From Thalassotalea piscium (lineage in GTDB: Bacteria; Pseudomonadota; Gammaproteobacteria; Enterobacterales; Alteromonadaceae): a stretch of DNA of 64,000 nt. Below are positions 26,994 through 35,603 of this stretch, piece by piece. A model generated the notes under the pieces. The model worked only from the letters and a program-made list of their open reading frames with translations, did no database searches and had not been told where the DNA came from. Numbering within the stretch: position 1 is the stretch's first letter; the number at the start of each line of letters is the position of its first letter. A program made the translations under genes and the position numbers. The DNA is taken from assembly GCF_030295935.1 (NCBI RefSeq), contig NZ_AP027362.1:2666001-2730000 (forward strand). Reading direction: 5' to 3'.

Positions 26994-28011
26994 ATTTCTT
27001 CCCTCTTGCCATAGGGTTGAGCCAAGCGTAGATAAAATCAGTTAATATATGCACGATAAATATGTAACTTGAAAGCACTAACAACCCACCTTGTATTGCT
27101 GTGTAGTCTCGCTGATAAATACTTTCAATCAACCAGCGTCCAATACCCGGCCAACTAAAAATCATTTCGGTCACCATGGCTAAAGTAACCAAATTTGCAA
27201 ATTGTAATCCTACATCTCGAATAACGTTAACCATTGCATTACGAATACCATGTCGATAAATAATCTGCCTTAGCGATAGTCCTTTTGCGCTTGCCGCAGT
27301 AATGTAATGGCTATCTAATACTTGCATCATTGATGTGCGAGCTAAACGAATGAAAATAGTTGCTGGTGCTAACGCCACTACGCAGGCGGGTAAAATAATG
27401 TGGGCTAGTGCGTTTTGAAATGCTTCCCATTTAAAAGCGCTGTCACTTAATAAAATATCAATTAATAAAAGTCCGGTAACAGGCTCCACTTCAAATAAAA
27501 GGCTAATTTGACCAGAAGATGGAAACCAACCTAACTCTATTGAAAAGACTAGTATGACTAATAAACCAAGCCAAAATACAGGAATAGAATAACCTAGCAT
27601 AGATAATGTTAGCACGGCGTTGTCTATTTTTGTTCTATGATGTATCGCCGCAACAAAGCCTAAGGGAATACCAACCGCCATTGCCATAACCAGTGCAACA
27701 AACGTTAGCTCAATGGTTGGGGGTAAATGTATAATTACCTCATCCCATACTGGAAATTGGCTGGACATTGAAACACCCATATCTGCGTTCATAATATGGC
27801 TTAAATAAGCGAAGTATTGGCTTATAATCGAATCACCTTGTCGATAGCTTTCGCTTAACAGCGCAAGTTGCTCTTCTGTAGCGTTAACTTGTCCTGACAA
27901 GTTTATCAATTGATCGCCAGGAAACAAAAAGCTCAAGCTAAACGATAGTATCGTTAGCAATACAATGGTAAATAAAAATAAACTTAAGCGCCGTAGTGAA
28001 AATATTAACAT
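26983..28011 (-). CDS. sapB: SapB peptide ABC transporter permease
   Basis: The 342-residue permease of the DppB/OppB type has six spans and the EAA loop ASAKGLSLRQIIYRHGIRNA near residues 238-257. It starts 1 base after sapA and overlaps sapC, so it is co-transcribed and coupled. Confidence 0.93.
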   Translation of the reverse strand: MLIFSLRRLSLFLFTIVLLTILSFSLSFLFPGDQLINLSGQVNATEEQLALLSESYRQGDSIISQYFAYLSHIMNADMGVSMSSQFPVWDEVIIHLPPTIELTFVALVMAMAVGIPLGFVAAIHHRTKIDNAVLTLSMLGYSIPVFWLGLLVILVFSIELGWFPSSGQISLLFEVEPVTGLLLIDILLSDSAFKWEAFQNALAHIILPACVVALAPATIFIRLARTSMMQVLDSHYITAASAKGLSLRQIIYRHGIRNAMVNVIRDVGLQFANLVTLAMVTEMIFSWPGIGRWLIESIYQRDYTAIQGGLLVLSSYIFIVHILTDFIYAWLNPMARGKKYGT

Positions 28012-28012
28012 A

Positions 28013-29644
28013 TTAGTCTTTACTCACGTTGCTAAAATCAATACCACCAAATGCATTTAGAATTTCGCCTTTCACTATTTTTTTACGTGCTTGATACCGC
28101 TTTGAATGCGCAATTGGCATTAACGGCATTTCATCAGCTAGAATCTGTAGTGCTTTTTTGTAAATGACCTTCCGCTCTTTAATGTCCGCGGTTAATAAGG
28201 CTTGAGCTAATAGACTATCAAACGTTTCATTACACCAAAACGTTCGATTACTACCTGTTAATATTGAAGTACAGCTTAGTAACGGTGTAAAGAAATTGTC
28301 AGGGTCTGGATGATCAGCAGACCACCCTAATAAAACAGATTGGTGCTGCCCTTCAGCGATTAACGATAAAAACTTAGACCACTCATAATCACGTACAATA
28401 TTGACATCTATATTTACCTTTGCAAGATTAGATTGAATCAACTTTGCCATTGTTCTTGCGTCTGGGTTGTATGGTCGCTGAACAGGCATAGCCCATAAGT
28501 CCATTTTAAAGCCATTACTAAGGCCTGCTTCTGCAAGTAACGCTTTTGCTTTTTCAATTGAATATTCAGGCGGCTGAATAGAACTATCATGAGCCCATGA
28601 AGGTTTAGGAAGAATAGTTGATGCATCATCTGCTTGTGAGAAATAAACGGTTTCCAAAATAGCTTGTTTATTAATCGCGTGAGCAATGGCTTTTCGTACA
28701 TTTTTATTATCTAAAGGGGGCTTTTGCGTATTAAAACCTAGATAACCAACGTTAAACGAAGTTTTTCCTTCAAGTTCGAGATCTGGGCGGTCATTAATTT
28801 TTTCGTGTGCAATAGGGTAGGAAATAACATCACACTCTTTTGCAAGTAACTTTGTCAAGCGTGTATAACTACTTGGGGTTATATCAAATATAAGTTGGGC
28901 TAATGTTGACTTCTCTCCCCAGTAATTTTCATGGGGTACATATTTAATATAAGCGCTTGGTCTATAGCTCATTAATTTAAATGGACCTGTACCAACAGGG
29001 TTCATATCAAGATTGTTATGTAAATTGTTAGCCGCCAAATTATCAGCGTATTCTTTAGATAAAATCACAGCAAAATCACTGGCTAAATTAGCTAAAATAG
29101 TACTGTCAGCCCGCTTTAGATTAAACCGAACGGTGTAATCATTAATTTTTTCAACATGGTCAATTAAATCACCAAACTCTACACTTTGAAAAAAAGGAAA
29201 TTTTCCACCTGCACTAATATAATAAGGATGATTAACATCTAAAATACGCTGAAAACTGAAGATAACATCATCAACATTTAACTTCCGGCTAGGCGTGAAG
29301 TCTTTTGTCTGATGAAAATGAACATCTTGGCGTAAATAAAAGGTTACTTTTTTGCCATCTTCAGTGACATGCCAAGATTTAGCCAGTGCAGGTATAATAA
29401 TGCTTTCATCTTTATCATAAGTAATTAAACGGTTATACAGTTGATTAGAGGTAACATCGATGGTTACACCTGAAGTAACAGTTTGAGGATTAAAGCTTTC
29501 TGGTACACCTTCACTACAATAAACAATACTTTTGTTATTAGACGATATTTCTTCGCTATAATTACAGCCATAAAGTAATAGAGCAATAACCACAGTAAAC
29601 TGCATACGCATAAAACACTGTATTTTAGCTAACAAATTGACCAT
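28013..29644 (-). CDS. sapA: SapA peptide-binding lipoprotein
   Basis: The 543-residue solute-binding protein family 5 member has a signal peptide with lipobox LYGC (Cys27), so it is predicted to be lipid-anchored, unlike the soluble SapA of enterics. The family signature NDYTVRFNLKRADST-type core and VDDVIFSFQRILD are present. I kept the ATG at 29644 because GAGGAAGAG, at the end of pspF, lies at the right distance; internal Met codons lack a binding site. It is the first sap gene and lies 6 bp after pspF. Confidence 0.92.
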   Translation of the reverse strand: MVNLLAKIQCFMRMQFTVVIALLLYGCNYSEEISSNNKSIVYCSEGVPESFNPQTVTSGVTIDVTSNQLYNRLITYDKDESIIIPALAKSWHVTEDGKKVTFYLRQDVHFHQTKDFTPSRKLNVDDVIFSFQRILDVNHPYYISAGGKFPFFQSVEFGDLIDHVEKINDYTVRFNLKRADSTILANLASDFAVILSKEYADNLAANNLHNNLDMNPVGTGPFKLMSYRPSAYIKYVPHENYWGEKSTLAQLIFDITPSSYTRLTKLLAKECDVISYPIAHEKINDRPDLELEGKTSFNVGYLGFNTQKPPLDNKNVRKAIAHAINKQAILETVYFSQADDASTILPKPSWAHDSSIQPPEYSIEKAKALLAEAGLSNGFKMDLWAMPVQRPYNPDARTMAKLIQSNLAKVNIDVNIVRDYEWSKFLSLIAEGQHQSVLLGWSADHPDPDNFFTPLLSCTSILTGSNRTFWCNETFDSLLAQALLTADIKERKVIYKKALQILADEMPLMPIAHSKRYQARKKIVKGEILNAFGGIDFSNVSKD

Positions 29645-29650
29645 TGAAAT

Positions 29651-30748
29651 TTACTCTTCCTCTAATGGGCTCGAGTCTAATAAATTGTATTTTTTTAAAT
29701 AGCCTCTTAACTGATGATAGGTTAACTCCAACGCATCAGCAGTTTTCTTTTGGTTATATTGGCAATTTTCTAACGCAGTTTTAATGAGTTCAACCTCATA
29801 ATTTTGAGAAAGTGACTTCAAAGAAAGTGGAAATTCCAGCGTTTGTTTAGTTGCTAATTTTTGCGCTTGAATAGGCGCTTTCTCAACAGCCTGATCGTTA
29901 GCATGTTCAGGCGTTGCAACCACATTAACTACTCTATCATGGGTTTTAACACGTTTAGATGGGCGATAAGGTGATTCAAAAGGGTCAATCACGAGTTCAT
30001 GCACAGGTAAATGTGGATTATTACTGCGATATACACTGCGTTCCACCACGTTTTTTAACTCTCGAATATTACCTGGCCAATGGTACTCAAGCATAGCGCG
30101 TTTTGCTTTCTCAGTGAAGCCACTAAATAGCTCAAATTCAAGTTCTCGCGCCATATTAATAGCAAAGTGCTCTGCTAGCATCATAATATCTTCTACACGT
30201 TCTCTTAATGGCGGTAAAGTTATCACGTCAAAAGCAAGTCTATCTAATAAATCAGCACGAAATTCTCCCGCTTCAGCCATTGAGGGTAAGTCTTCATTTG
30301 TTGCTGCAACTAAACGAGTATTGGTTTTTAAACTTCTAGAGCCTCCTACCCGTTCATACTCTCCGTATTCAACTACTCGAAGAAGCTTCTCTTGAATTAA
30401 GCCACTTGTGTTTGCTATTTCATCTAAGAATAAGGTTCCTTTATCTGCCCTTTCAAACCGCCCCTCATGCCGTTTAGTAGCGCCAGTAAATGCACCACTT
30501 TCATAGCCAAACAACTCACTTTCAAGTAAGTTTTCATTTAGCGCGGCGCAATTGAGTTTCAAATAACTTTGATCCCATCGCTTTGACAAATAATGCAAAC
30601 GAGCTGCAACGAGCTCTTTACCTGTTCCCCGCTCTCCAATAATAAGTACAGGTTTAGTTAAAGGTGCAACTTGCGATATTTGCTCTAAAACTTCGAGGAA
30701 ACTATTTGACTGACCAATAAGGTTATCTTGCTGACTGAAACGTGACAT
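29651..30748 (-). CDS. pspF: Psp operon transcriptional activator PspF
   Basis: The 365-residue sigma-54 activator lacks an N-terminal sensor domain. Walker A GERGTGKE (39-46), the sigma-54 loop GAFTGA (85-90) and Walker B GTLFLDEIANT are intact, and the C-terminus has a Fis-type HTH (NQKKTADALELTYHQLRGYL). It is divergent from pspA, which it activates when released by PspA. sapA follows in the same direction. Confidence 0.95.
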   Translation of the reverse strand: MSRFSQQDNLIGQSNSFLEVLEQISQVAPLTKPVLIIGERGTGKELVAARLHYLSKRWDQSYLKLNCAALNENLLESELFGYESGAFTGATKRHEGRFERADKGTLFLDEIANTSGLIQEKLLRVVEYGEYERVGGSRSLKTNTRLVAATNEDLPSMAEAGEFRADLLDRLAFDVITLPPLRERVEDIMMLAEHFAINMARELEFELFSGFTEKAKRAMLEYHWPGNIRELKNVVERSVYRSNNPHLPVHELVIDPFESPYRPSKRVKTHDRVVNVVATPEHANDQAVEKAPIQAQKLATKQTLEFPLSLKSLSQNYEVELIKTALENCQYNQKKTADALELTYHQLRGYLKKYNLLDSSPLEEE

Positions 30749-30871
30749 GGGAGACCTAACAATTAGTAAATTTCACTAACAAATAGTGTATTTCATTACT
30801 CTGTCAGTTTGAAGTTTTTTTTGAAAATAATATAAAATCAATAAAACCAATAGATTAGTTAATATTTAAAA

Positions 30872-30888
30872 CTTGGCTCAAAATATGA
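30872..30888 (+). promoter_or_regulatory. Possible sigma-54 promoter of pspABC
   Basis: TTGGCTCAAAATATGA keeps the -24 GG (30875-30876), but at the -12 position, 10 bases later, has GA rather than GC. It lies 85 bp before pspA, where a PspF-dependent promoter is expected. Confidence 0.35.
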
Positions 30889-30973
30889 ATAGTAATAGTA
30901 AGTTGATTACATAATTTAACTAAATTGGTATCAATTACCATTACAAGTTTATTATTTATAAGAGGAAGAAGTT

Positions 30974-31645
30974 ATGGGTGTTTTTTCAAGGTTTACCGAT
31001 ATTATTAACTCAAATATCAATAATTTATTAGATAAAGCTGAAGATCCAGCAAAAATGGTTCGCCTAATTATACAAGAGATGGAAGATACTTTGGTAGAAG
31101 TTCGTTCATCTTCAGCCAAAACATTAGCAGATAAAAAGGAATTAACTCGCCAAGTGTCGCGTTTTGAACAAGAAGCAGAACAATGGCAAGAAAAGGCAGA
31201 GCTAGCATTAAGTAAAGACCGAGAAGATTTAGCTAGAGCAGCACTCGTTGAAAAGAAAAAGTGTGTGGAAAGTGCACAATCATTAATTGATGAGTTGTCA
31301 CATGTAGATGAACACATTACCAAACTACAAGACGAAATATCTCAGTTACAAGACAAGTTAGCTGATGCTAAAGCACGACAAAAAGCAATTATCATGCGCG
31401 AGAAAACTGCAAGCTCTCGTTTAAAAGTTAAACGCAACATTGATAGCGATAAAGTGAATGATGCATTAAGTCGCTTTGATAGCTATGAACGCAAAATTGA
31501 CAATTTAGAAGCACAGGTTGAATCTTATGATTTAGGTAGCAAATCTCTAGCAGATGAAATAGCTGAATTAGAAGGCGATGAGCACATTGATGATGAGTTA
31601 GCGCAATTAAAAACTAGAATGCAGTCTAATAAAAAGACAAAATAA
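30974..31645 (+). CDS. pspA: Phage shock protein A
   Basis: The 223-residue PspA/IM30 protein is almost wholly coiled coil. The N-terminal amphipathic helix MGVFSRFTDIINSNINNLLD binds stressed membranes, and EDPAKMVRLIIQEMEDTLVE is the family signature. It restrains PspF in unstressed cells and supports the inner membrane on stress. AGGAAG precedes the start. It is the first gene of pspABC. Confidence 0.96.
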   Translation: MGVFSRFTDIINSNINNLLDKAEDPAKMVRLIIQEMEDTLVEVRSSSAKTLADKKELTRQVSRFEQEAEQWQEKAELALSKDREDLARAALVEKKKCVESAQSLIDELSHVDEHITKLQDEISQLQDKLADAKARQKAIIMREKTASSRLKVKRNIDSDKVNDALSRFDSYERKIDNLEAQVESYDLGSKSLADEIAELEGDEHIDDELAQLKTRMQSNKKTK

Positions 31646-31687
31646 ACTATAGACTCACCATTATAAGTACAAGATTTGGAGAAAATT

Positions 31688-31915
31688 ATGGAAGACTTTT
31701 TATTTCCACCCTTAATAATATTTTTGGTAATAGTAGCGCCTATTTGGTTAGTCCTTCATTACCGTAGTAAAAACCAAATTAGCCAAGGGCTCACGGAAGA
31801 AGATTTTCATCGCTTAACCGAGTTATCTGAATCAGCAGATAAAATGGCTGACAGAATTAAAACATTGGAAGCTATTTTAGATGTGGAGACGCCTGACTGG
31901 AGAACTAAAGTATGA
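31688..31915 (+). CDS. pspB: Phage shock protein B
   Basis: The 75-residue protein starts MEDFLFPPLIIFLVIVAPIW at ATG 31688 behind TTGGAG; an upstream TTG in frame at 31676 overlaps that site. One membrane span (about 5-24) and the end ILDVETPDWRTKV match PspB, a sensor working with PspC. Its TGA overlaps the pspC start. Confidence 0.94.
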   Translation: MEDFLFPPLIIFLVIVAPIWLVLHYRSKNQISQGLTEEDFHRLTELSESADKMADRIKTLEAILDVETPDWRTKV

Positions 31916-32358
31916 GTACCTTTCGTCGAGGAGAATTATTCCGGATACCAAGTAAAGGCAAAATAGCTGGCGTTTGCGCGGGACTGGCAGATTACTTCGG
32001 CTGGGAAACTTGGTTAGTAAGAATTTTAGTGGTATCAGGCGTGTTGTTAGGAATGGGTTGGTTTGTTGTCATTTATATTGCTGCTTGGTTTATTTTAAAT
32101 AAAAAGCCAGAAACCAAAGACCATTTTACCAGTAAGCACGCTAAGCAGCCTGGGCATGCAAATGTTAACACTAGTGATGATTTTGTTAATGAGTCAATAA
32201 AAGTAAAGTCTCGAATTTGGCAAGCCGGCGAACCGCCACAACAAGCATTTAGAGACATAACATTAAAGTTTAAATCGTTAGAAAAAGAATTACAAAAAAT
32301 TGAGCGTTATGTAACGTCACCAGAATTTACAGTATCGCGCGAAATCAATAAGTTGTAA
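31912..32358 (+). CDS. pspC: Phage shock protein C
   Basis: The 148-residue protein has the PspC domain at residues about 5-65 (KIAGVCAGLADYFGWETWLV; span VLLGMGWFVVIYIAAWFIL) and a cytoplasmic helical tail. It overlaps pspB by ATGA and is followed by a terminator. It transmits envelope stress to PspA. Confidence 0.95.
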   Translation: MSTFRRGELFRIPSKGKIAGVCAGLADYFGWETWLVRILVVSGVLLGMGWFVVIYIAAWFILNKKPETKDHFTSKHAKQPGHANVNTSDDFVNESIKVKSRIWQAGEPPQQAFRDITLKFKSLEKELQKIERYVTSPEFTVSREINKL

Positions 32359-32378
32359 TAAGTTACTAACTTTACTAA

Positions 32379-32401
32379 AGCGGCAATAGCCGCTTTTTTA
32401 T
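32379..32401 (+). terminator. Terminator of pspABC
   Basis: AAGCGGC-AATA-GCCGCTTTTTTA gives a 7-bp GC-rich stem followed by T-run 20 bases after the pspC stop. Confidence 0.9.
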
Positions 32402-32509
32402 TGTGCTAATTTTCTTTAAAGCACTGTTATATTTTTAAGAAAGTCGATACTATTTGATACAATCGTCGTAAGGCAATTACTCTGTCTCACTAATTAATAG
32501 GTTATTACT

Positions 32510-33940
32510 TTGGCGTTACTCTCAAAGCAAAAAATTGAAAAACTCAAGCGTAAAGCATCAGACCTAGTCAACCGCACCTTTGATCAACATATTAACTTAG
32601 CTGTTACAGGACTAAGTCGCAGTGGTAAAACGGCGTTTATCACCAGCTTTGTTAACCAACTTATCAACGAAGGTAGTCACTCAAAACTAGGTTTTTTCAA
32701 TGTCGTGCATCAGGGTAATTTTATTGCCGCGAAAAGAGTACCGCAAAAAAACTTACACATTGCACGATTTGAATACGACAAAGCCATGCAAGCGTTTAGT
32801 CAAGAACCGCCGAACTGGCCTGAACCTACTAGCGGAATTAGCGAACTCCGTCTGGCATTAAGGTATCAGCCGACAGACAGCCTAATAAAGTATGCAACTG
32901 ATACCGTCACCTTAACTATTGATATAACCGACTACCCTGGCGAATGGTTACTCGATCTACCCATTTTAAACTTAACTTATGAGGAATGGTCCGAATTTAC
33001 CACTGAGCTTTTAACTGGTGTACCAAGAGCCGCTTATTCTCAAAGCTTTTTAAACAAAGTTAATCAACTAGACCCTTTAGCACCGGTAGATGAACAATTA
33101 CTAGCTGACTTAGCACATGAATACACTAACTTATTAATGATATATCGCCATAAGTTAGGCTTGTCGGTTATTCAACCTGGTCGATTTATTTTGCCTGGAG
33201 AGTTAGCTGATGCACCTATTTTACAGTTTTTTCCATTCACAAATTTTAATGAATTAGACAAAGATGCTTACCAAAATGCGACAGACGACAGTTTAATTGG
33301 CATGTTACGCGCTCGCTATATTGAATATAAAGAGCGTGTGGTAAGAAATTTCTACCATGAACACTTTATTCATTTCGACCGACAAATTGTACTCGCTGAC
33401 TGCTTAACGCCGCTTAACAATGGCCCTGAGAGTTTTCAAGATTTAACACAAGCGATCAACATGATTATGGAAAGCTTTAATTATGGGCAATCAAGCTTAT
33501 TTAGGCGTTTATTTTCTCCAAGAATAGATAAACTGTTGTTCGCCGCAACTAAGGCTGACCATATTACGCCCGAACAACACACTAACTTAACTTCTTTACT
33601 TAATCAGCTAGTACATGAAACTAAGCACCATTTAAGTTTTGATGAAATAGAAATGAAAACACTAGCCATTGCCTCGGTCAAGTCAACCAATGTTGGCAAA
33701 GCACAACATCAAGGAAGCGAGATCCCTGTTATACAAGGTAATCGGGCAAGTGATGGCAAGCTCATTACATTGTTTCCTGGCACAGTACCAAATAAATTAC
33801 CTCAAGCTGATTATTGGCAGAGTAGTCCTTTTAACTTTATAGGGTTTTCACCGCTTGCCCGCATCGATAGTCATGAAAGTTTACCGCATTTACGTATGGA
33901 TCAAGTACTGCAATTTTTGCTGGGAGATAAAATAAAATGA
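32510..33940 (+). CDS. ycjX: YcjX family GTPase-like stress protein
   Basis: The 476-residue protein begins at TTG 32510 with AGG upstream. The P-loop AVTGLSRSGKTAFITS (31-46) and the DxxG-like DITDYPGEWLLDLP (about 144) define the DUF463/YcjX family of P-loop NTPases. In E. coli it belongs to the PspF regulon. It is followed by ycjF with overlapping stop and start. Confidence 0.93.
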   Translation: MALLSKQKIEKLKRKASDLVNRTFDQHINLAVTGLSRSGKTAFITSFVNQLINEGSHSKLGFFNVVHQGNFIAAKRVPQKNLHIARFEYDKAMQAFSQEPPNWPEPTSGISELRLALRYQPTDSLIKYATDTVTLTIDITDYPGEWLLDLPILNLTYEEWSEFTTELLTGVPRAAYSQSFLNKVNQLDPLAPVDEQLLADLAHEYTNLLMIYRHKLGLSVIQPGRFILPGELADAPILQFFPFTNFNELDKDAYQNATDDSLIGMLRARYIEYKERVVRNFYHEHFIHFDRQIVLADCLTPLNNGPESFQDLTQAINMIMESFNYGQSSLFRRLFSPRIDKLLFAATKADHITPEQHTNLTSLLNQLVHETKHHLSFDEIEMKTLAIASVKSTNVGKAQHQGSEIPVIQGNRASDGKLITLFPGTVPNKLPQADYWQSSPFNFIGFSPLARIDSHESLPHLRMDQVLQFLLGDKIK

Positions 33941-34956
33941 ATCAAGAACAAACCAAATACCAACAGCAAATACTATTTGATGAAATCGATCACAAGGCCA
34001 AAGATCTACCAGCAAGCCAAGCACAAGTAATAATAGAGAATAGCGAGTGGGAAGCACAAGAAACTGAACTAGCTGACAACGACGTAGAGCTCACAGAAGC
34101 AAGTAAACCTAATTGGCTTTGGCGCACAACGGGAATAGTGTTTACCGGGTTAATAGCGTATGAGACCGTTGACTTTTTTATTCAAGGATTTGTGCAAAGT
34201 CCCTTTATTACGAGTATTTACGCTACTTTACTTGGATTGGTATCACTTATTGCAAGTGGTTATGTCTTTAGAGAATACAGAGGACTTAAACAATTTAAGC
34301 AACGGCAAAGAATGCAAAAACAAGCTAAAAGTATCTACTTAGAAGACACTTTCACTAGCGCACACGACTTATGCCAACAAATTAGCGAGCAGCTACCATG
34401 CGATATTCTAACCGAGCAAGAAAGCAATTGGTCTGCAAATGAGCATAAAGAATTAAGCGATAAAGAGTTACTGACATTATATTCAAGAGAAGTACTTTCA
34501 ATTGTTGATCAAAAAGCCTTAGACAAAGTAAGCAAGCATGCTACAGAAGCTGCGGTATTAGTAGCATTAAGCCCTATTGCTGTTTTAGATATGCTATTAA
34601 TGCTTTGGCGCAATACTAAAATGATCAACGAAATAGCAGCGCTTTATGGCATGAAAATAAGTTACTGGAGCCGTATAAAGCTGATAAAGCAAACCTTTAA
34701 AAACATGGTATATGCGGGCGCTAGCGAGTTAATTACCGATGTTGGTGCTGATTTACTCAGTGCTGATATGCTGTCTAAACTTTCTGGTCGATTGGCACAA
34801 GGTTTAGGTGCTGGAATGTTAACAGCTCGCTTAGGGCTTAAAGCAATGCAAGTCTGTAGGCCTATTCCCTATCATGAAACACCACCTAAATTAAAAGCAG
34901 TTCGTTCTAAGGTAATTGGACAGATTAAAACACTACTCAATAAAAAAGCTAAATAA
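33937..34956 (+). CDS. ycjF: YcjF (TIGR01620) membrane protein
   Basis: The 339-residue protein has an acidic cytoplasmic N-terminus, two membrane spans (about 62-82 and 91-110) and a C-terminal DUF697-type region (AAVLVALSPIAVLDMLLMLWR). Its ATG overlaps the ycjX stop. The pair is associated with the Psp response in enterics; the molecular role is not established. Confidence 0.93.
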   Translation: MNQEQTKYQQQILFDEIDHKAKDLPASQAQVIIENSEWEAQETELADNDVELTEASKPNWLWRTTGIVFTGLIAYETVDFFIQGFVQSPFITSIYATLLGLVSLIASGYVFREYRGLKQFKQRQRMQKQAKSIYLEDTFTSAHDLCQQISEQLPCDILTEQESNWSANEHKELSDKELLTLYSREVLSIVDQKALDKVSKHATEAAVLVALSPIAVLDMLLMLWRNTKMINEIAALYGMKISYWSRIKLIKQTFKNMVYAGASELITDVGADLLSADMLSKLSGRLAQGLGAGMLTARLGLKAMQVCRPIPYHETPPKLKAVRSKVIGQIKTLLNKKAK

Positions 34957-35200
34957 TCTGAACTCAGAGTAAGCTAAGTCTTGATTTAGCACTTTTACCC
35001 CAAAAGGCTATTGAAACGCCTATCTACGTTCTTTTTAAGCCCAATAGATAGCTATTGGCTTGTAAAAATGTCTTGATAAGCACATAGATTCCATTATCGG
35101 GCTTTACCCAAAGGGTTAAAGTCTTGAATACCATTATTCCATCTTAATTATTGATATTAAAATCAGATAATTATGGAATCCATTAACCCTAACTGAGGTT
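34957..35200. other. Intergenic region with decayed repeats
   Basis: An imperfect repeat is visible: TTGATAAGCACATAGATTCC (35073-35092), followed by ATCGGGCTTTACCCAAAGG, recurs in altered form as ATTAAGCACATAAATCC (35411-35427) beyond the MITE2. The start, near 34970, also resembles the AGCTAAG-containing end of the family 3 element at 49652. No gene is seen. Confidence 0.4.
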
Positions 35201-35412
35201 ATACCAGTTTCATTAATTAAGTGATCTATTTTATACGCAGTGAAAACAGTCAAATGCAAGGCGTTTATTTTCATAACTAGTTGTTCAGGACAATAATGCT
35301 CCTGCATTGTCCACATAAGCTACATCCATTTAGCGATAATTATAAAGTAAATAACGCAGTAGTTGGCTGTTTTAGCCAGTAGAAATGATCACATAGTTAG
35401 TGAGATTGGTAT
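35201..35412 (+). mobile_element. MITE family 2, complete copy
   Basis: The 212-bp element runs from ATACCAGTTTCATTAATTAA to TTAGTGAGATTGGTAT, the best preserved copy in the window. No coding capacity is credible. It lies between the convergent ends of ycjF and ppiD. Confidence 0.85.
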
Positions 35413-35540
35413 TAAGCACATAAATCCATCATCGGATTTTATCTAAAGGTATTAACAACAATATTTCATTTAAATTACTTTCATTAAATTCCAAATAATG
35501 ATGAAACTCGCCTTCCGAACTAAGGCTAAAATAATAAAAA

Positions 35541-35566
35541 AGCAGCGAGAGTATCGCTGCTTTATA
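35541..35566 (-). terminator. Terminator of ppiD
   Basis: The stem AAGCAGCGA/TCGCTGCTT with loop GAGTA is followed on the minus strand by TTTATTATT, about 40 bases after the ppiD stop. Confidence 0.8.
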
Positions 35567-35603
35567 TAGCTTCTACCGGCTATCCTTTACGAAATAGCTT
35601 AAA

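Noticed and set aside
30952-31323. 123-codon minus-strand frame in pspA
   Set aside because: It is the antisense shadow of the pspA coiled coil, rich in Ser and Cys as expected from such a shadow.
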